Assembly (NCBI GenBank): GCA_947501565.1
Contig: CANMWJ010000026.1
Coordinates: 1 to 40,414 of the forward strand
Direction: 5' to 3'
Source of the DNA: an uncultured Marinobacterium sp.
Lineage (GTDB): Bacteria; Pseudomonadota; Gammaproteobacteria; Pseudomonadales; Balneatricaceae
DNA length: 40,414 nucleotides
Below the pieces are notes generated by a model, which worked only from the letters and a program-made list of their open reading frames with translations, did not search any database and was not told where the DNA came from. Made by a program: the position numbers and the translations under genes. This document shows, one piece after another, positions 16,131-25,089 of this stretch; positions within the stretch are counted from its first letter, which is position 1; each line of letters starts with the position of its first letter.

Positions 16131-16568
16131 AAACAACCTCCCTGTTGGATAAACACACATCACTGAAAAAACTACAGCTGCATTAAAGCTAGCCGTGCAC
16201 CAAATAAGTGCAAGCTAAAACAGAAAGAAATTGACTGTTTTCATAGGTTTTTACTGAAACACACCCTCTTTCATGCCAGATCCAGATGCTATAACCCCAA
16301 AGGGCTGATCACTGAACAACCAATCTGTGCTGCACCTGCTGTATATATTTCGTACTAGTCATTTCAGAATGATCATGTTAGAAATTGAAGATCGCTCTCG
16401 CATCGGAGCTGCAATCCGGTCGAAGCGTTAGCGATAAAAAGCACTGCTCAGTCGGATTTTTTCAGGGATGAGAAAAACTGCCATACCGTGTTTTCCCCTC
16501 CCAAACCGCCCTTCTCCGCCTTTGTCTGTGCCCTAACCCACATTCGTATGAACAAAGGAATGAAGAAC
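16131..16568. other. Non-coding gap upstream of the three-gene unit
   Basis: This 438-base region separates the divergent chemoreceptor gene and the small membrane protein gene. It is AT-rich near the receptor start, and I found no strong hairpin, repeat or convincing open frame. It should hold two promoters. Codons before 16569 continue the downstream frame but lack any support as coding. Confidence 0.5.
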
Positions 16569-17021
16569 ATGGGTGACAACAACGATAAAAACGCTCAGGC
16601 CAATACCGAACAGAGCGATAACTCCCAAACCCAGTCTCAGGGTTACCTCCCCAAACTGCCTGGATTCGGAACATCATCTCAGGTGGCGCGTGATCCACTT
16701 AATCAGTTAGTCGCGATCGCCAAAGATGATCAGATCGATGACCAGACCCGCCAATGGTTGCTTAACTACGCGGTCAACCGGTTCCGTAACCGTCGGCGTA
16801 TGGCGTACATATCCCTGGGTGCGATGCTCGCATTCTTTGCCTTTCTTGCGATCGCATCATTCTTTGATTGCAGCACGGCCACCGGCGCTGACAAAGGACA
16901 GTGCGTCAACGTAATGACAAACCTCCAGCATGTCGAAGGCCTGATCATCTGGATCAACGGTTTCCTAGCCACCATCGTCGCCACCTATTTCGGTATGGCG
17001 AGCTTTCGGCCCTCCAGTTAA
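16569..17021 (+). CDS. Unrecognised small membrane protein, first gene of a three-gene unit
   Basis: The 150-residue protein has a polar, Asn/Gln-rich N-terminal tail (about 1-45), a basic NRFRNRRRM stretch just before the first hydrophobic helix (about 80-100), a short loop with two cysteines, and a second helix (about 125-143) close to the C-terminus. The ATG at 16569 is preceded by AAAGGA nine bases upstream; ATGs at 16548 and 16560 are possible. The topology recalls phage holins or small membrane anchors, but no family is recognised. It precedes a lipoprotein gene by 97 bases and a third small gene, and the three are probably one operon. Confidence 0.65.
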   Translation: MGDNNDKNAQANTEQSDNSQTQSQGYLPKLPGFGTSSQVARDPLNQLVAIAKDDQIDDQTRQWLLNYAVNRFRNRRRMAYISLGAMLAFFAFLAIASFFDCSTATGADKGQCVNVMTNLQHVEGLIIWINGFLATIVATYFGMASFRPSS

Positions 17022-17118
17022 CAAAGTCGAATTGCTGCAGAGGCTGCTCCGATTTGTTGAGCTCCGGCCACTGCAATACCCAAGGAACAGAAAGGAACTG
17101 AATCGAAAGGAGTAAGGG

Positions 17119-17757
17119 ATGAATACCAGAACGCTCGCCCAAAAGCTGAAATACCTTCTGTCATTGATGACACTGCTGATTATGGCCGGGTGCGCCAAGC
17201 TTCCTCAGGAATCGGTCACCCTCAACCAGGAGGTGTCCAACGGCATTACGGAGATCCACGCCTCCAATATCCGTTTTGTGAGCCAGCTGTTTGAGATCAA
17301 GAAGCAACAGGTGGACGAATACGAACAGCAAGCGATGGATACATTCTTCGCCAAAATCGCCGCCGCGACACAAAACCCATCGGCCCCACCGCTCGATAAA
17401 AAAGCGCTGAACCGGATAAAAGACAAGATCTTCGCTTTCCGCGACCGATCCAACGAAACCAAAGCCGATCTGGATAAAGCCAAGGCCTTGGTGGTCGAGA
17501 AGCTGCAGAATAACTACAACCTGTTACTCAACGCCAACAACTCCGTAACCGCCCTGCTGCAATCAGCCGTGGACGTTGATAAAGCCAAAAACGAAGGTTA
17601 CGCCACCATTAACAGGCTCTCGAACGGCAAGGTCGATCTGATGAAGATCGATGCGCAACTGAATGCCTACCTCACCGAAAAGCTTGGACCAAACGCGGAA
17701 AAAGCGGGCAACCTACTCGCTAAAATCGAAAAACTGCTGAACAAACAGGAGGGATAA
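17119..17757 (+). CDS. Unrecognised lipoprotein with long helices
   Basis: A lipoprotein signal ends in LIMAGC, so the mature protein starts at about Cys25 and is lipid-anchored. The remaining residues (about 26-212) are mainly charged and helical, with Lys/Glu-rich heptad-like stretches at about 45-75 and 110-150, suggesting a coiled-coil or helical bundle in the periplasm. A strong AAAGGAG site precedes the ATG. It follows the small membrane protein and is separated from the next gene by only four bases. No known family is recognised. Confidence 0.8.
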   Translation: MNTRTLAQKLKYLLSLMTLLIMAGCAKLPQESVTLNQEVSNGITEIHASNIRFVSQLFEIKKQQVDEYEQQAMDTFFAKIAAATQNPSAPPLDKKALNRIKDKIFAFRDRSNETKADLDKAKALVVEKLQNNYNLLLNANNSVTALLQSAVDVDKAKNEGYATINRLSNGKVDLMKIDAQLNAYLTEKLGPNAEKAGNLLAKIEKLLNKQEG

Positions 17758-17761
17758 AAGG

Positions 17762-18025
17762 ATGTCTGACTACTGGGATAACATCATCGATGATGCGGCA
17801 AACGATGCAATGGAGACATTCTCTGAGAAACTCTCCAGCCATACCAAACTAACCGTCAAAGAGATCGAAGAACTCGTGCCGGGCGAGGTCGATAAAGCCA
17901 AACTGGCCGAGTTGATGAAGGTGGTGGACGACGCTAGCAAATCTAATCAGGAGAAAGCGGAAGCGATTCGCAATACGGCAGGTTATGCCGAGATCGCCGC
18001 CAATTTGCTGGTAAAGCTGATCTGA
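17762..18025 (+). CDS. Unrecognised 87-residue acidic protein
   Basis: This small acidic protein (MSDYWDNIIDDAANDAME start) is helical throughout, with no signal peptide or membrane helix. A GGAGG site overlaps the end of the preceding lipoprotein gene, which shows translation in the same operon. No family is recognised. It could be a cytoplasmic partner of the small membrane protein, since the lipoprotein is outside. Confidence 0.75.
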   Translation: MSDYWDNIIDDAANDAMETFSEKLSSHTKLTVKEIEELVPGEVDKAKLAELMKVVDDASKSNQEKAEAIRNTAGYAEIAANLLVKLI

Positions 18026-18084
18026 CGTACACCTGACCATGCAGGCTCATGCTTCAGAGCTGAGCCTTCATCTACCCTCTCTTC

Positions 18085-19419
18085 TCAACCCCAGTTCGAT
18101 TCCCACTGGCTGCGTGCCAACTCAATCTGCTTATAAACTTCGAGCAACCGCTGTGCATCCGCATCAGATCTGGCGGTAGAAGCCAGCAGCGGTAACAGTC
18201 GACAGGCCCGCTTAAAGATCCAGTGGGCACCGTCCAAAAAGCCTTTTAACTCCTGCAGCTCCAGTGCCGCCTCTTTAGCTTCCTCGGCGGTCAGCGCATT
18301 CAACCAGCCCTCTAACTCTTCACTGCCCAATCCAGAGGCATGAATACTGGCATAAGCCTGCTGATGCAGACTCTCCAGCACCACTGCACCCGACCGATCC
18401 GGAAGAGACAGTAACGAGTGCAATAACTTCAGTAAGGTCGTTAATTGCCGGCCGCCATGCAGCAGTTGCTGAGGAATTTTTTGATAACTCTCGTTAACGT
18501 CTGCCCCTGTCGGATTCAAGCCGCATGATTTAAGCGTATCGACAATCGCCGCATGGGTATCACTGAAGAAGGTTTGATTGTTGATCAACAGAAAAGGCAA
18601 CGCATCCGCCAGGTTCTTACCTGCAGGCTCAAACTGCCGTGCCCGCATCCCATATAACAGGTCACAGAGCGCGATAATCTGACTTAAAGGTTCCAGTTGC
18701 GTCTTAATTCTGCGAGCGGGATACCCCTTTCCATCGCAGTACTCATGGTGATTCTGCACCGCCAGCAATACCGGCTTCTCAAAACCCTGCTGTTTAAGAA
18801 TCAGACCGCCTACGACCACATGGCAGCACATCAACTGCCACTCTTTAGGTTCATAATTGCGGGTTTTGGTGACAGTCTCGAGGGGTAGATGCACCAGCCC
18901 CAGATCGTGTAACAGACCGACAAGAAACGCGTTATAAACCTCTGCGGGGCTCAGCTCCATTTTGGTTGCGATAAGTGGCGCCAGCCAAGCACAGAAGAGT
19001 GAGCGTTCAAAAGACTCGGGTAGATTTTCGGACATCACGGTGAGTTTCTGCTGCACCGGTAACGGTAGCGCGCGAAACTTGTATAGCTGGATCAGGCGTC
19101 CCTCAAAATCATGAGACTCATGTATCTGCTTCAGATCCGGGTATCGATTTAACATCGTCCGGGTCGCATCCAACAAGGCAGCATTCGTAAGCCGCTCTGA
19201 GATACGGATCAGGTCGTCCAACGGTTTATTGAGATGATGTTTATGCAGCAGAGCCGCTGTATGGGTGTTGATCCGGGTGCCTTTCTTCAGCAGCAACGCT
19301 CCAAGATTGTTGTAGATATCCTCGGAAGCCATCAGCACATGACGGTGACCAAACAAAGCCAGATGGTTTACGTATTCATCCACTTTGTTGGGATGGTAGA
19401 GCGGTTGTTCCCGGCCCAT
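18085..19419 (-). CDS. Degenerate HD-GYP-type phosphodiesterase-like protein
   Basis: The 444-residue protein has a central HD-GYP-like domain (about residues 130-300) with LLHDLG, HVVVGGLIL and the GYP segment NHHEYCDGKGYPA. HD-GYP domains hydrolyse cyclic di-GMP. Here the histidine expected about 30 residues before the HD pair appears to be replaced (RSLFCAWLAPLIA), and the usual HDIGK reads HDLGL, so activity is doubtful; it may bind and not cut the nucleotide. The N- and C-terminal regions are helical and unassigned, with no receiver domain. The ATG at 19419 has a GGAGG site six bases upstream. It converges on the three-gene unit. Confidence 0.8.
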   Translation of the reverse strand: MGREQPLYHPNKVDEYVNHLALFGHRHVLMASEDIYNNLGALLLKKGTRINTHTAALLHKHHLNKPLDDLIRISERLTNAALLDATRTMLNRYPDLKQIHESHDFEGRLIQLYKFRALPLPVQQKLTVMSENLPESFERSLFCAWLAPLIATKMELSPAEVYNAFLVGLLHDLGLVHLPLETVTKTRNYEPKEWQLMCCHVVVGGLILKQQGFEKPVLLAVQNHHEYCDGKGYPARRIKTQLEPLSQIIALCDLLYGMRARQFEPAGKNLADALPFLLINNQTFFSDTHAAIVDTLKSCGLNPTGADVNESYQKIPQQLLHGGRQLTTLLKLLHSLLSLPDRSGAVVLESLHQQAYASIHASGLGSEELEGWLNALTAEEAKEAALELQELKGFLDGAHWIFKRACRLLPLLASTARSDADAQRLLEVYKQIELARSQWESNWG

Positions 19420-19756
19420 CGGTAACCTCCATGTCATAAACACGAGTACACTCAGCTTAGACCAATTTTTGAACGCCAGAACACTTCTCCCTGTTACTGC
19501 GTTAACCGCTCACTCAACATAGCCTGTGCAGGGTCATCTCACGCATAGCAGCTATGCCGTTCAGATATTACAGAGAGATACCTTCCGAACTAGTCCGCTA
19601 TGCAAAGCGAAAACATTTTTCAACATTTTTAAGAAAACCGATGATCTGATCATTTTTTAGCCACGTAAACACCGGTAATTCTCAGGACACTTTGGAAAGG
19701 GACTGTTAAATAAACCCCGCTAAGCGGGAATGACTCGCTAAATTGGGAGTAACACC
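19420..19756. other. Non-coding gap upstream of the fasciclin gene
   Basis: This 337-base region divides the divergent HD-GYP-like and fasciclin genes. It holds two small perfect hairpins: GCATAG-CAG-CTATGC (19543-19557) and CCCGC-TAA-GCGGG (19716-19728), the second shortly before the fasciclin ribosome site. AT-rich runs around 19610-19660 probably carry the promoter. No gene is seen. Confidence 0.5.
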
Positions 19757-20341
19757 GTGAAAAAATCAATTTGTGCCCTCGTTGCCACCGCCGCTTTATC
19801 ACTTCCTTTTACTGCAGCTGCAGATGATCATATGGGGCCAAAAGACACCAAAAGTCTTGTAGACGTCGCTCTAGAAGTTAATGCAACAGACCCGTTTACC
19901 GGCAGCTTCGATACGCTGATCGCTCTGCTGACCGAAGATGTGCCCGGCCGTGAGGACATCCTCGCAGCACTGGACGGCAAGGGGCAATACACCGTCTTTG
20001 CGCCGACCGATGACGCATTTAATGATCTGGCGGATACCGTTTTGACCCTGGGTTATTGCAGCCTGGGTGATCTGGACCCGGCTGTTGTTAACGCCGTTCT
20101 GCTTTACCATGTCGCTCCGGGCCGTCGTTACGCAGCCGATGTACTCGACTCTGACCGTATCCGTATGTTGTCCGGTGGATTCCTGATGCAGGACTCTGCG
20201 GTACTGACCGATAACCTGGGTCGAACCTCCAACCTGATTCCTGGCGCTCTGAATGTCGAAGCCGATAACGGCGTCATTCATGCGATGGATGCGGTTGTCC
20301 TGCCAATTCTGCCTGACCCAGGCCCAGGTAACTGTAATTAG
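19757..20341 (+). CDS. Secreted single fasciclin-domain protein
   Basis: A signal peptide (MKKSICALVATAALSLPFTAAA) is followed by one fasciclin (FAS1) domain of about 150 residues. Its H1 motif is visible as YTVFAPTDDAF, and the domain ends with the DNGVIHAMDAVVLP motif. FAS1 domains mediate adhesion or protein interactions outside the cell. Two cysteines (about 98 and near the C-terminus) could form a disulfide. The start codon is GTG, with a GGGAG site eight bases upstream. It is monocistronic, closed by a clear terminator. Confidence 0.9.
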   Translation: MKKSICALVATAALSLPFTAAADDHMGPKDTKSLVDVALEVNATDPFTGSFDTLIALLTEDVPGREDILAALDGKGQYTVFAPTDDAFNDLADTVLTLGYCSLGDLDPAVVNAVLLYHVAPGRRYAADVLDSDRIRMLSGGFLMQDSAVLTDNLGRTSNLIPGALNVEADNGVIHAMDAVVLPILPDPGPGNCN

Positions 20342-20366
20342 CAGCCCAGTTCAAACCGCTCACACA

Positions 20367-20400
20367 AAAGCCCGACCACCTAATGAGTCGGGCTTTTATT
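20367..20400. terminator. Intrinsic terminator after the fasciclin gene
   Basis: AAAAGCCCGAC pairs with GTCGGGCTTTT around an eight-base loop, with a T-rich tail. The A-run on the left makes it work for the converging exporter gene as well. Confidence 0.85.
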
Positions 20401-20402
20401 GG

Positions 20403-20999
20403 CTACCAGATAAATACCAAACAACCTGCGGTCATCAATCCCATCACTACGTTGAACCAGCGCCATGCGTTGGGCGATGAGAGCAAACGCCCCACCACGG
20501 TGCCAAACGCCGCCCACATACTGATGCAGGGAAAACCCATCAGCATAAAGATCACTGCGATCACCAGCACCGATGCCCAGTAGCTGTCGCCACTCAGAGT
20601 AAAGGAACCGATACCGGTGATCACCATCACCCAGGCTTTGGGATTAAGAAACTGGAACAACGCCCCGCCCAGCACACTCATCGGTCGCGCATCGCTTTCA
20701 CCGTCGATACGGGAGGATTTCGCCGTGGCGATCTTCCACGCCAGATAGACCAGATAGGCGCTTGCCAGTACTTTCAGCACCTCCTGCACCGGCGGGTACT
20801 GCTCAAAGATCACCCCCAGACCGGCGGCCACCAGCAGATTCATCACCAGAATACCCAGCACAATACCGATCATATGCGGTACTGTGCGCCAGTATCCGAA
20901 ATTGGCGCCAGAGGCGGTCAGCATTACGTTGTTGGGGCCGGGTGTGCCCGATGTTACGATTGCGAACATCGCAACCGACAGCATCAGTTGTAAATCCAC
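20403..20999 (-). CDS. LysE/RhtB-family amino acid exporter
   Basis: The 198-residue membrane protein has about six hydrophobic segments, the family's SGTPGPNNVMLTASGANFG near the N-terminus (about 17-35), and FLNPKAWVM in the middle. Members export amino acids or homoserine lactones. The start is GTG with an AGGAG site eight bases upstream. It is divergent from a MocR regulator, with two palindromes between them; regulators of this class commonly control the exporter next to them. Confidence 0.88.
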   Translation of the reverse strand: MDLQLMLSVAMFAIVTSGTPGPNNVMLTASGANFGYWRTVPHMIGIVLGILVMNLLVAAGLGVIFEQYPPVQEVLKVLASAYLVYLAWKIATAKSSRIDGESDARPMSVLGGALFQFLNPKAWVMVITGIGSFTLSGDSYWASVLVIAVIFMLMGFPCISMWAAFGTVVGRLLSSPNAWRWFNVVMGLMTAGCLVFIW

Positions 21000-21070
21000 T
21001 GGAATATCTCCTGTCGTTAGCGATATTCCTAAAGCGCTATCTCACATCAGCAATTGTGATCACACAAACA

Positions 21071-21088
21071 AATTGTATCGATACAATT
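21071..21088. promoter_or_regulatory. Perfect 18-bp palindrome, likely operator
   Basis: AATTGTATCGATACAATT is a perfect palindrome, about 70 bases before the exporter start and 100 before the MocR start. GntR-type winged helices bind such AT-rich palindromes, so MocR binding is the natural reading. Confidence 0.7.
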
Positions 21089-21110
21089 ATTGAGATAACC
21101 TTTAAGAACT

Positions 21111-21144
21111 CGTTGATTGTTACATTTAGGGGGTACAATCAACG
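21111..21144. promoter_or_regulatory. 10-bp inverted repeat, second candidate MocR site
   Basis: CGTTGATTGT and ACAATCAACG are exact inverted repeats around a 14-base spacer. The half-site shares ATTGT/ACAAT with the palindrome at 21071-21088. It lies closer to the MocR start and could serve autoregulation. Confidence 0.65.
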
Positions 21145-21186
21145 CTAACAGACAAGTTTTATGATGACAAAGGTTTTATTGTCACC

Positions 21187-22572
21187 ATGACAATACTCAC
21201 AGTTGCGCTATCGGACGATGGCGGACCGCGTTACAAACAGATCGCCGATCAGCTCAATACGCTGATCGAAAACGGCAGTCTGGCCGCCAACGAACGCCTG
21301 CCCACCCACCGCGCGCTGGCGGATCAGCTGGGCGTCACCGTCGGTACCATCACCCGCGCTTATGCCGAGGCGGAACGGCGCGGTCTGGTCGAAGCCCGTG
21401 TTGGGGCCGGCACCTACGTCTGCCCGCGTGAGGTCAACCACTGGAGTTTCGACAGCGCCGACTCCACGCAGCTGGAGTGTCACTTCGGCTATAACGTCCC
21501 GCCCTCACTGGATCGCGCCGAGATGCTCGACCGGGCGATGCAGAAGCTCTCTGCAAATCCTGCCACCCTCAATCAGCTGATGCTCTATCAACTACCGGAG
21601 GGGATCGCACAACATCGCGAAGTGCTGGCAAACTGGCTGCAATCACAAGGTGTAAACCTGCAAGCGGACCGCCTGCTGTTCAGCTCGGGCGCACAACACG
21701 CAACCCAGATGACACTGGACGCCTACTGCCGTGCGGGCGACACCCTGCTGGTTGAGAAATACACCTACCCTGGCCTGATCAGCCTCGCACGCCAACACCA
21801 GATCACCCTGAAACCGGTGGAGATGGATGAGGAAGGCATCCTGCCCGACGCACTGGACGCCGCCTGCCGCATGTACCAGCCACGCATGTTCTACAGCATG
21901 CCGACCCTGCAGAATCCAACTACTGGCACCATGAGTCTGGAACGCCGCCACGCCATTCTGGAGATCTGCCGAAAGCACAACCTCTACCTGATCGAAGACG
22001 AGGTAAACGGTCTGCTGCCCGCCGAACGCCCGGAACCGCTGGTTAACCTCGACCCGGAACAGGTGATCCATATCGGCGCGCTATCCAAATGCCTGGCACC
22101 GGGGCTACGTGTGGGGTACATCCAGGTCCCACAGCGGCTCTACAACCAGATGGCCACCACCCTGCAGAACCACAGCTGGATGACCAGTCCCCTGCTTACC
22201 GGTATCGCCACCGAACTGATCCAGGCTGGCGACGCCAACCGTGTTTTGGTCCAGATCCGCGAAGAGATGAAAGCACGCCTTGATATCACCCGAGAGATTT
22301 TGGGCGACTACAACCTGCGCACGTCAGAAACCTGTTTCCACGTATGGCTCACCCTGCCCGAACACCTGCGCTTGGGTGAGTTTGTGGCCTCTGCGGAAGC
22401 AGAAGGTATAAGCCTGAAATCAGCTGAGCTGTTTGTACCACCGGGTGGCGCGGTGCCGCCAGCCGTGCGTCTGTCGGTAAGCTCACCCGCAACGCGGGAA
22501 ATATTGCGCACGGGATTGGTAAAGATTCGGGAGTTGCTGGAGCAGGAACCGGTGGGGGGATTTGCGTTGTGA
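21187..22572 (+). CDS. MocR-family (GntR plus aminotransferase fold) regulator
   Basis: The 461-residue protein joins an N-terminal GntR-type winged helix (about residues 12-78, with LPTHRALADQLGVTVGTITR) to a class I aminotransferase-like domain. The PLP lysine is K301 (GALSKCLAPGLRVGYI) and the cofactor aspartate motif is LIEDEV. MocR proteins sense PLP or an amino acid bound to PLP and control nearby genes. It is divergent from a LysE/RhtB exporter; two palindromic operators lie between them. Full length for the family. Confidence 0.92.
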   Translation: MTILTVALSDDGGPRYKQIADQLNTLIENGSLAANERLPTHRALADQLGVTVGTITRAYAEAERRGLVEARVGAGTYVCPREVNHWSFDSADSTQLECHFGYNVPPSLDRAEMLDRAMQKLSANPATLNQLMLYQLPEGIAQHREVLANWLQSQGVNLQADRLLFSSGAQHATQMTLDAYCRAGDTLLVEKYTYPGLISLARQHQITLKPVEMDEEGILPDALDAACRMYQPRMFYSMPTLQNPTTGTMSLERRHAILEICRKHNLYLIEDEVNGLLPAERPEPLVNLDPEQVIHIGALSKCLAPGLRVGYIQVPQRLYNQMATTLQNHSWMTSPLLTGIATELIQAGDANRVLVQIREEMKARLDITREILGDYNLRTSETCFHVWLTLPEHLRLGEFVASAEAEGISLKSAELFVPPGGAVPPAVRLSVSSPATREILRTGLVKIRELLEQEPVGGFAL

Positions 22573-22678
22573 AGAGGTGGCCCTACGGTAACCAATTGAT
22601 AACTATACTTAAAATCGAGAGTCCGCTTGCCAAGCGTTAACTATCTTTGTAGATCGTAATAATAGCGAATACTACAAA

Positions 22679-22700
22679 CGCCCACTTTAGTAAGTGGGCG
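22679..22700. terminator. Stem-loop at the left edge of the AT-rich island
   Basis: CGCCCACTT pairs with AAGTGGGCG around a four-base loop. It lies 40 bases past the GHKL ATPase stop (minus strand), followed on that strand by TTTGTAGT, a weak T-tail. It also marks the approximate change from GC-rich to AT-rich sequence. Confidence 0.6.
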
Positions 22701-22740
22701 CTGAGAAGAAGGCAAATTTACAAAAGACCAAAGGAAAGCT

Positions 22741-24705
22741 CTAAAATAAGTCTTCTCCATAAGTAGTTTTGTGATATTCCTGAACATGATCAACGTCATT
22801 CAGGTATTCGATTAACTCTTTGAGAATTACAACATGAAACCTTGTTGTCCCAGAGTCAAGAATATGTGTAAGGCCATGAAAGTCGCGCTGATGCAGGTTA
22901 TCCAGATCTAGTAAGGATATAGCCTCATAGTTCTTTTTCCATTCGTTACCCATGTCCCATGCAATAGCCAAGTGAATATCCTTCTCACTTTTATATTCAC
23001 TTTCGAATTCATGTATCAAGGCATCAATATTATATTTGTACTCAAGGATTTTGGGTGGACTAACATGCTCAGACTTAAAATGTAGCTGCTCTACACCAAG
23101 AGGATTGTTTTCCTTATCAAACTCATGATTACTTAACGGCTCTTTGACGACATACTTATAAACACCGTCATACTGCTTTATCTGACTTGTAGCAAGAAGA
23201 TTAACACCCCTAATAACACCCCCAGCAATCAGCTGATTAAAAAGCACAACCACATCTTGTTCAGACTGAGGTTCTGAGGAAATAGATATCTCATTTATTG
23301 GAGCAAAAAAGTTCTTATTTTTCAAAACCAAAGGATGTTCAACCTCATGAGTTTCTTGTGCCTTCACCCACTCGTGAAGTTCAATCTCTCTCGTAATATC
23401 AGGCTTAACACCACTATCAGACTTCAATAACTTTTTCCACTTCTTAAATCTATTAACAATCGCAACCGCAACTTTTTCAGAGGTTTCTTTCAATTCTGGC
23501 TGAAAGCCTTTCCTACCTAGGTCCGGATCCGCATCTTTAAAGTGGACAATAATATGGCACTGATTCTGATATCCAATATTTGAGGTTAGCGGTATTGCTA
23601 TGAGTTCTCCCTGAGTCATATTGTTGTTTGCAAGCTGCAATCCACCTCGGATAACCCTATATCCTTTTCTCAGCTTAGCAAGGGTGTCATTAAATTGATC
23701 CCAAACAGATGTTGAGTACGTAAAATAACCGTACGCCTCGACGGAGTACTCTTTCACAAGAGTCTCATAATCCTTGTCATTCTGGCGTAGATCCAGCACT
23801 TCATCTGTATCAAAAAACTCAAATATCCCATTAGACTTTGTATATTTTGAAGGAATTACGGATGCATCTTTTCCTTGAGACAATCGCTTATTTTGAACAT
23901 TCAAAACATCCTTCAAATTGACGCTTGCCTTAATCTTGGTGTGAGGATATAGGTATAAAGCATTCTGATCGGAAAGACTCCGTTCGTTACCTTTTTTATC
24001 TACTACTGTCAGCTCAAACTTAATGGGAACTTCTTCCCCATTGATATACCTAACCGCCCCCAAAGGAGTCTTAATCAACAGCAAATACAACCATTGTTCG
24101 GGTGTCGATGCTGCGTACCATGCCAGATCTTTTGGGCGAGTATGCTGACCGCCAAACTTTATTTTAAAAGTGGAACCTCGGTCAATATTATTAAACTCAT
24201 CACAGCTTGATTCGGAAGAAGTTACAACCGGCCGAGTTACAATCCCCTTGTAATCTTCTACCCAGTCTCTACCACCAATCAATTCTCCTACAAACTCATG
24301 CCCATTGCCTTTTGTACCGAATTGAAGATAGTCAAACCCATAACCAATATAAGTAGCCCCAACCCCCTTGTTACCCCTTGTGTTTCCACCATTCTTAAAT
24401 GATATATTTGGAGCAAGAAATGCCTCAAACTCTTTTTCATTAAACCCAACTCCATTATCTGTAATAGAGAATGAGTTATCGGGCAAGTCGATCCTCAACC
24501 ATAACTTTCGTTCAAAGCCAGTTCCTTCAATATTTTCACGTCTATCGACAGCATCCATAGAATTTTGAATAAGCTCTGAAAATGAGTCATACATTCCAAC
24601 ATATGACTTTAAGATATTTTTTATTTCCCGCTTTTGTGCTGCTGAAATAATTTCTGCATCAGCATCCTTACTTGATAGCAGAGGGTCCCATGTCTTGGCT
24701 TGCAT
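22741..24705 (-). CDS. GHKL (Hsp90/MutL-type) ATPase with uncharacterised C-terminal region
   Basis: The 654-residue protein has a complete GHKL ATP-binding fold at its N-terminus: N-box SELIQNSMDAVD (about 43-54), G1 box ITDNGVGF (about 81-88) and G2 box GNKGVGATYIGYG (about 111-123). The rest (about 200-654) matches nothing I recognise. It includes a conserved-looking stretch near 560-640 (LIHEFES, IHLAIAWDMGNEW, GLTHILD, FHVVILKELIEYL) that could be a nuclease-like or target-recognition domain. The ATG at 24705 has an AAGGA site; the frame could extend to 24738. The gene is clearly more AT-rich than its surroundings, stands alone, and lies at a folD boundary with repeat remnants, all signs of transfer. 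MORC-like and other GHKL ATPases occur in phage defence, so this role is a reasonable guess. Confidence 0.8.
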   Translation of the reverse strand: MQAKTWDPLLSSKDADAEIISAAQKREIKNILKSYVGMYDSFSELIQNSMDAVDRRENIEGTGFERKLWLRIDLPDNSFSITDNGVGFNEKEFEAFLAPNISFKNGGNTRGNKGVGATYIGYGFDYLQFGTKGNGHEFVGELIGGRDWVEDYKGIVTRPVVTSSESSCDEFNNIDRGSTFKIKFGGQHTRPKDLAWYAASTPEQWLYLLLIKTPLGAVRYINGEEVPIKFELTVVDKKGNERSLSDQNALYLYPHTKIKASVNLKDVLNVQNKRLSQGKDASVIPSKYTKSNGIFEFFDTDEVLDLRQNDKDYETLVKEYSVEAYGYFTYSTSVWDQFNDTLAKLRKGYRVIRGGLQLANNNMTQGELIAIPLTSNIGYQNQCHIIVHFKDADPDLGRKGFQPELKETSEKVAVAIVNRFKKWKKLLKSDSGVKPDITREIELHEWVKAQETHEVEHPLVLKNKNFFAPINEISISSEPQSEQDVVVLFNQLIAGGVIRGVNLLATSQIKQYDGVYKYVVKEPLSNHEFDKENNPLGVEQLHFKSEHVSPPKILEYKYNIDALIHEFESEYKSEKDIHLAIAWDMGNEWKKNYEAISLLDLDNLHQRDFHGLTHILDSGTTRFHVVILKELIEYLNDVDHVQEYHKTTYGEDLF

Positions 24706-25089
24706 ATCTATCCTTATTACTATTTCAGTAGTGTACAATAAGTTTCTTTCGGAACTACTTTATGTCCGATCTAAAGCCCAGCTTAATATCGAAGAATCAC
24801 TTTGGAATAATGGAGGGGAGATTTATCGAGGCGTGTATTTCAATCTCTTCCATTGAGAAAAAGTTCGACATGTATTTGCAAACGGCATTACATGCTATCT
24901 TCAAGTTCCTTTAAAAGAATACTGCATCAAATCAATACATATTTCTAGACAAGAAAGGAGATATTTCGCACAACGTGCTTCAATATCTTACCTACTAAAG
25001 AAGTAAGGGTAAGAGGTTGGTGTTTTGTGTTTACTAAGGATATAAGCCAAGCTTATATCCAGATGATAGACCGTGTGTTTGGTACCTAC
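24706..25089. other. AT-rich non-coding flank of the GHKL island
   Basis: This 384-base stretch has no supported gene. It should hold the GHKL promoter (near 24710-24760). Two hairpins lie towards folD: CTTACC-TACT with AGTA...GGTAAG (24987-25013) and the perfect GGATATAAGC-CAA-GCTTATATCC (25038-25060). The second may terminate folD transcripts, though no long T-run follows. Confidence 0.5.
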
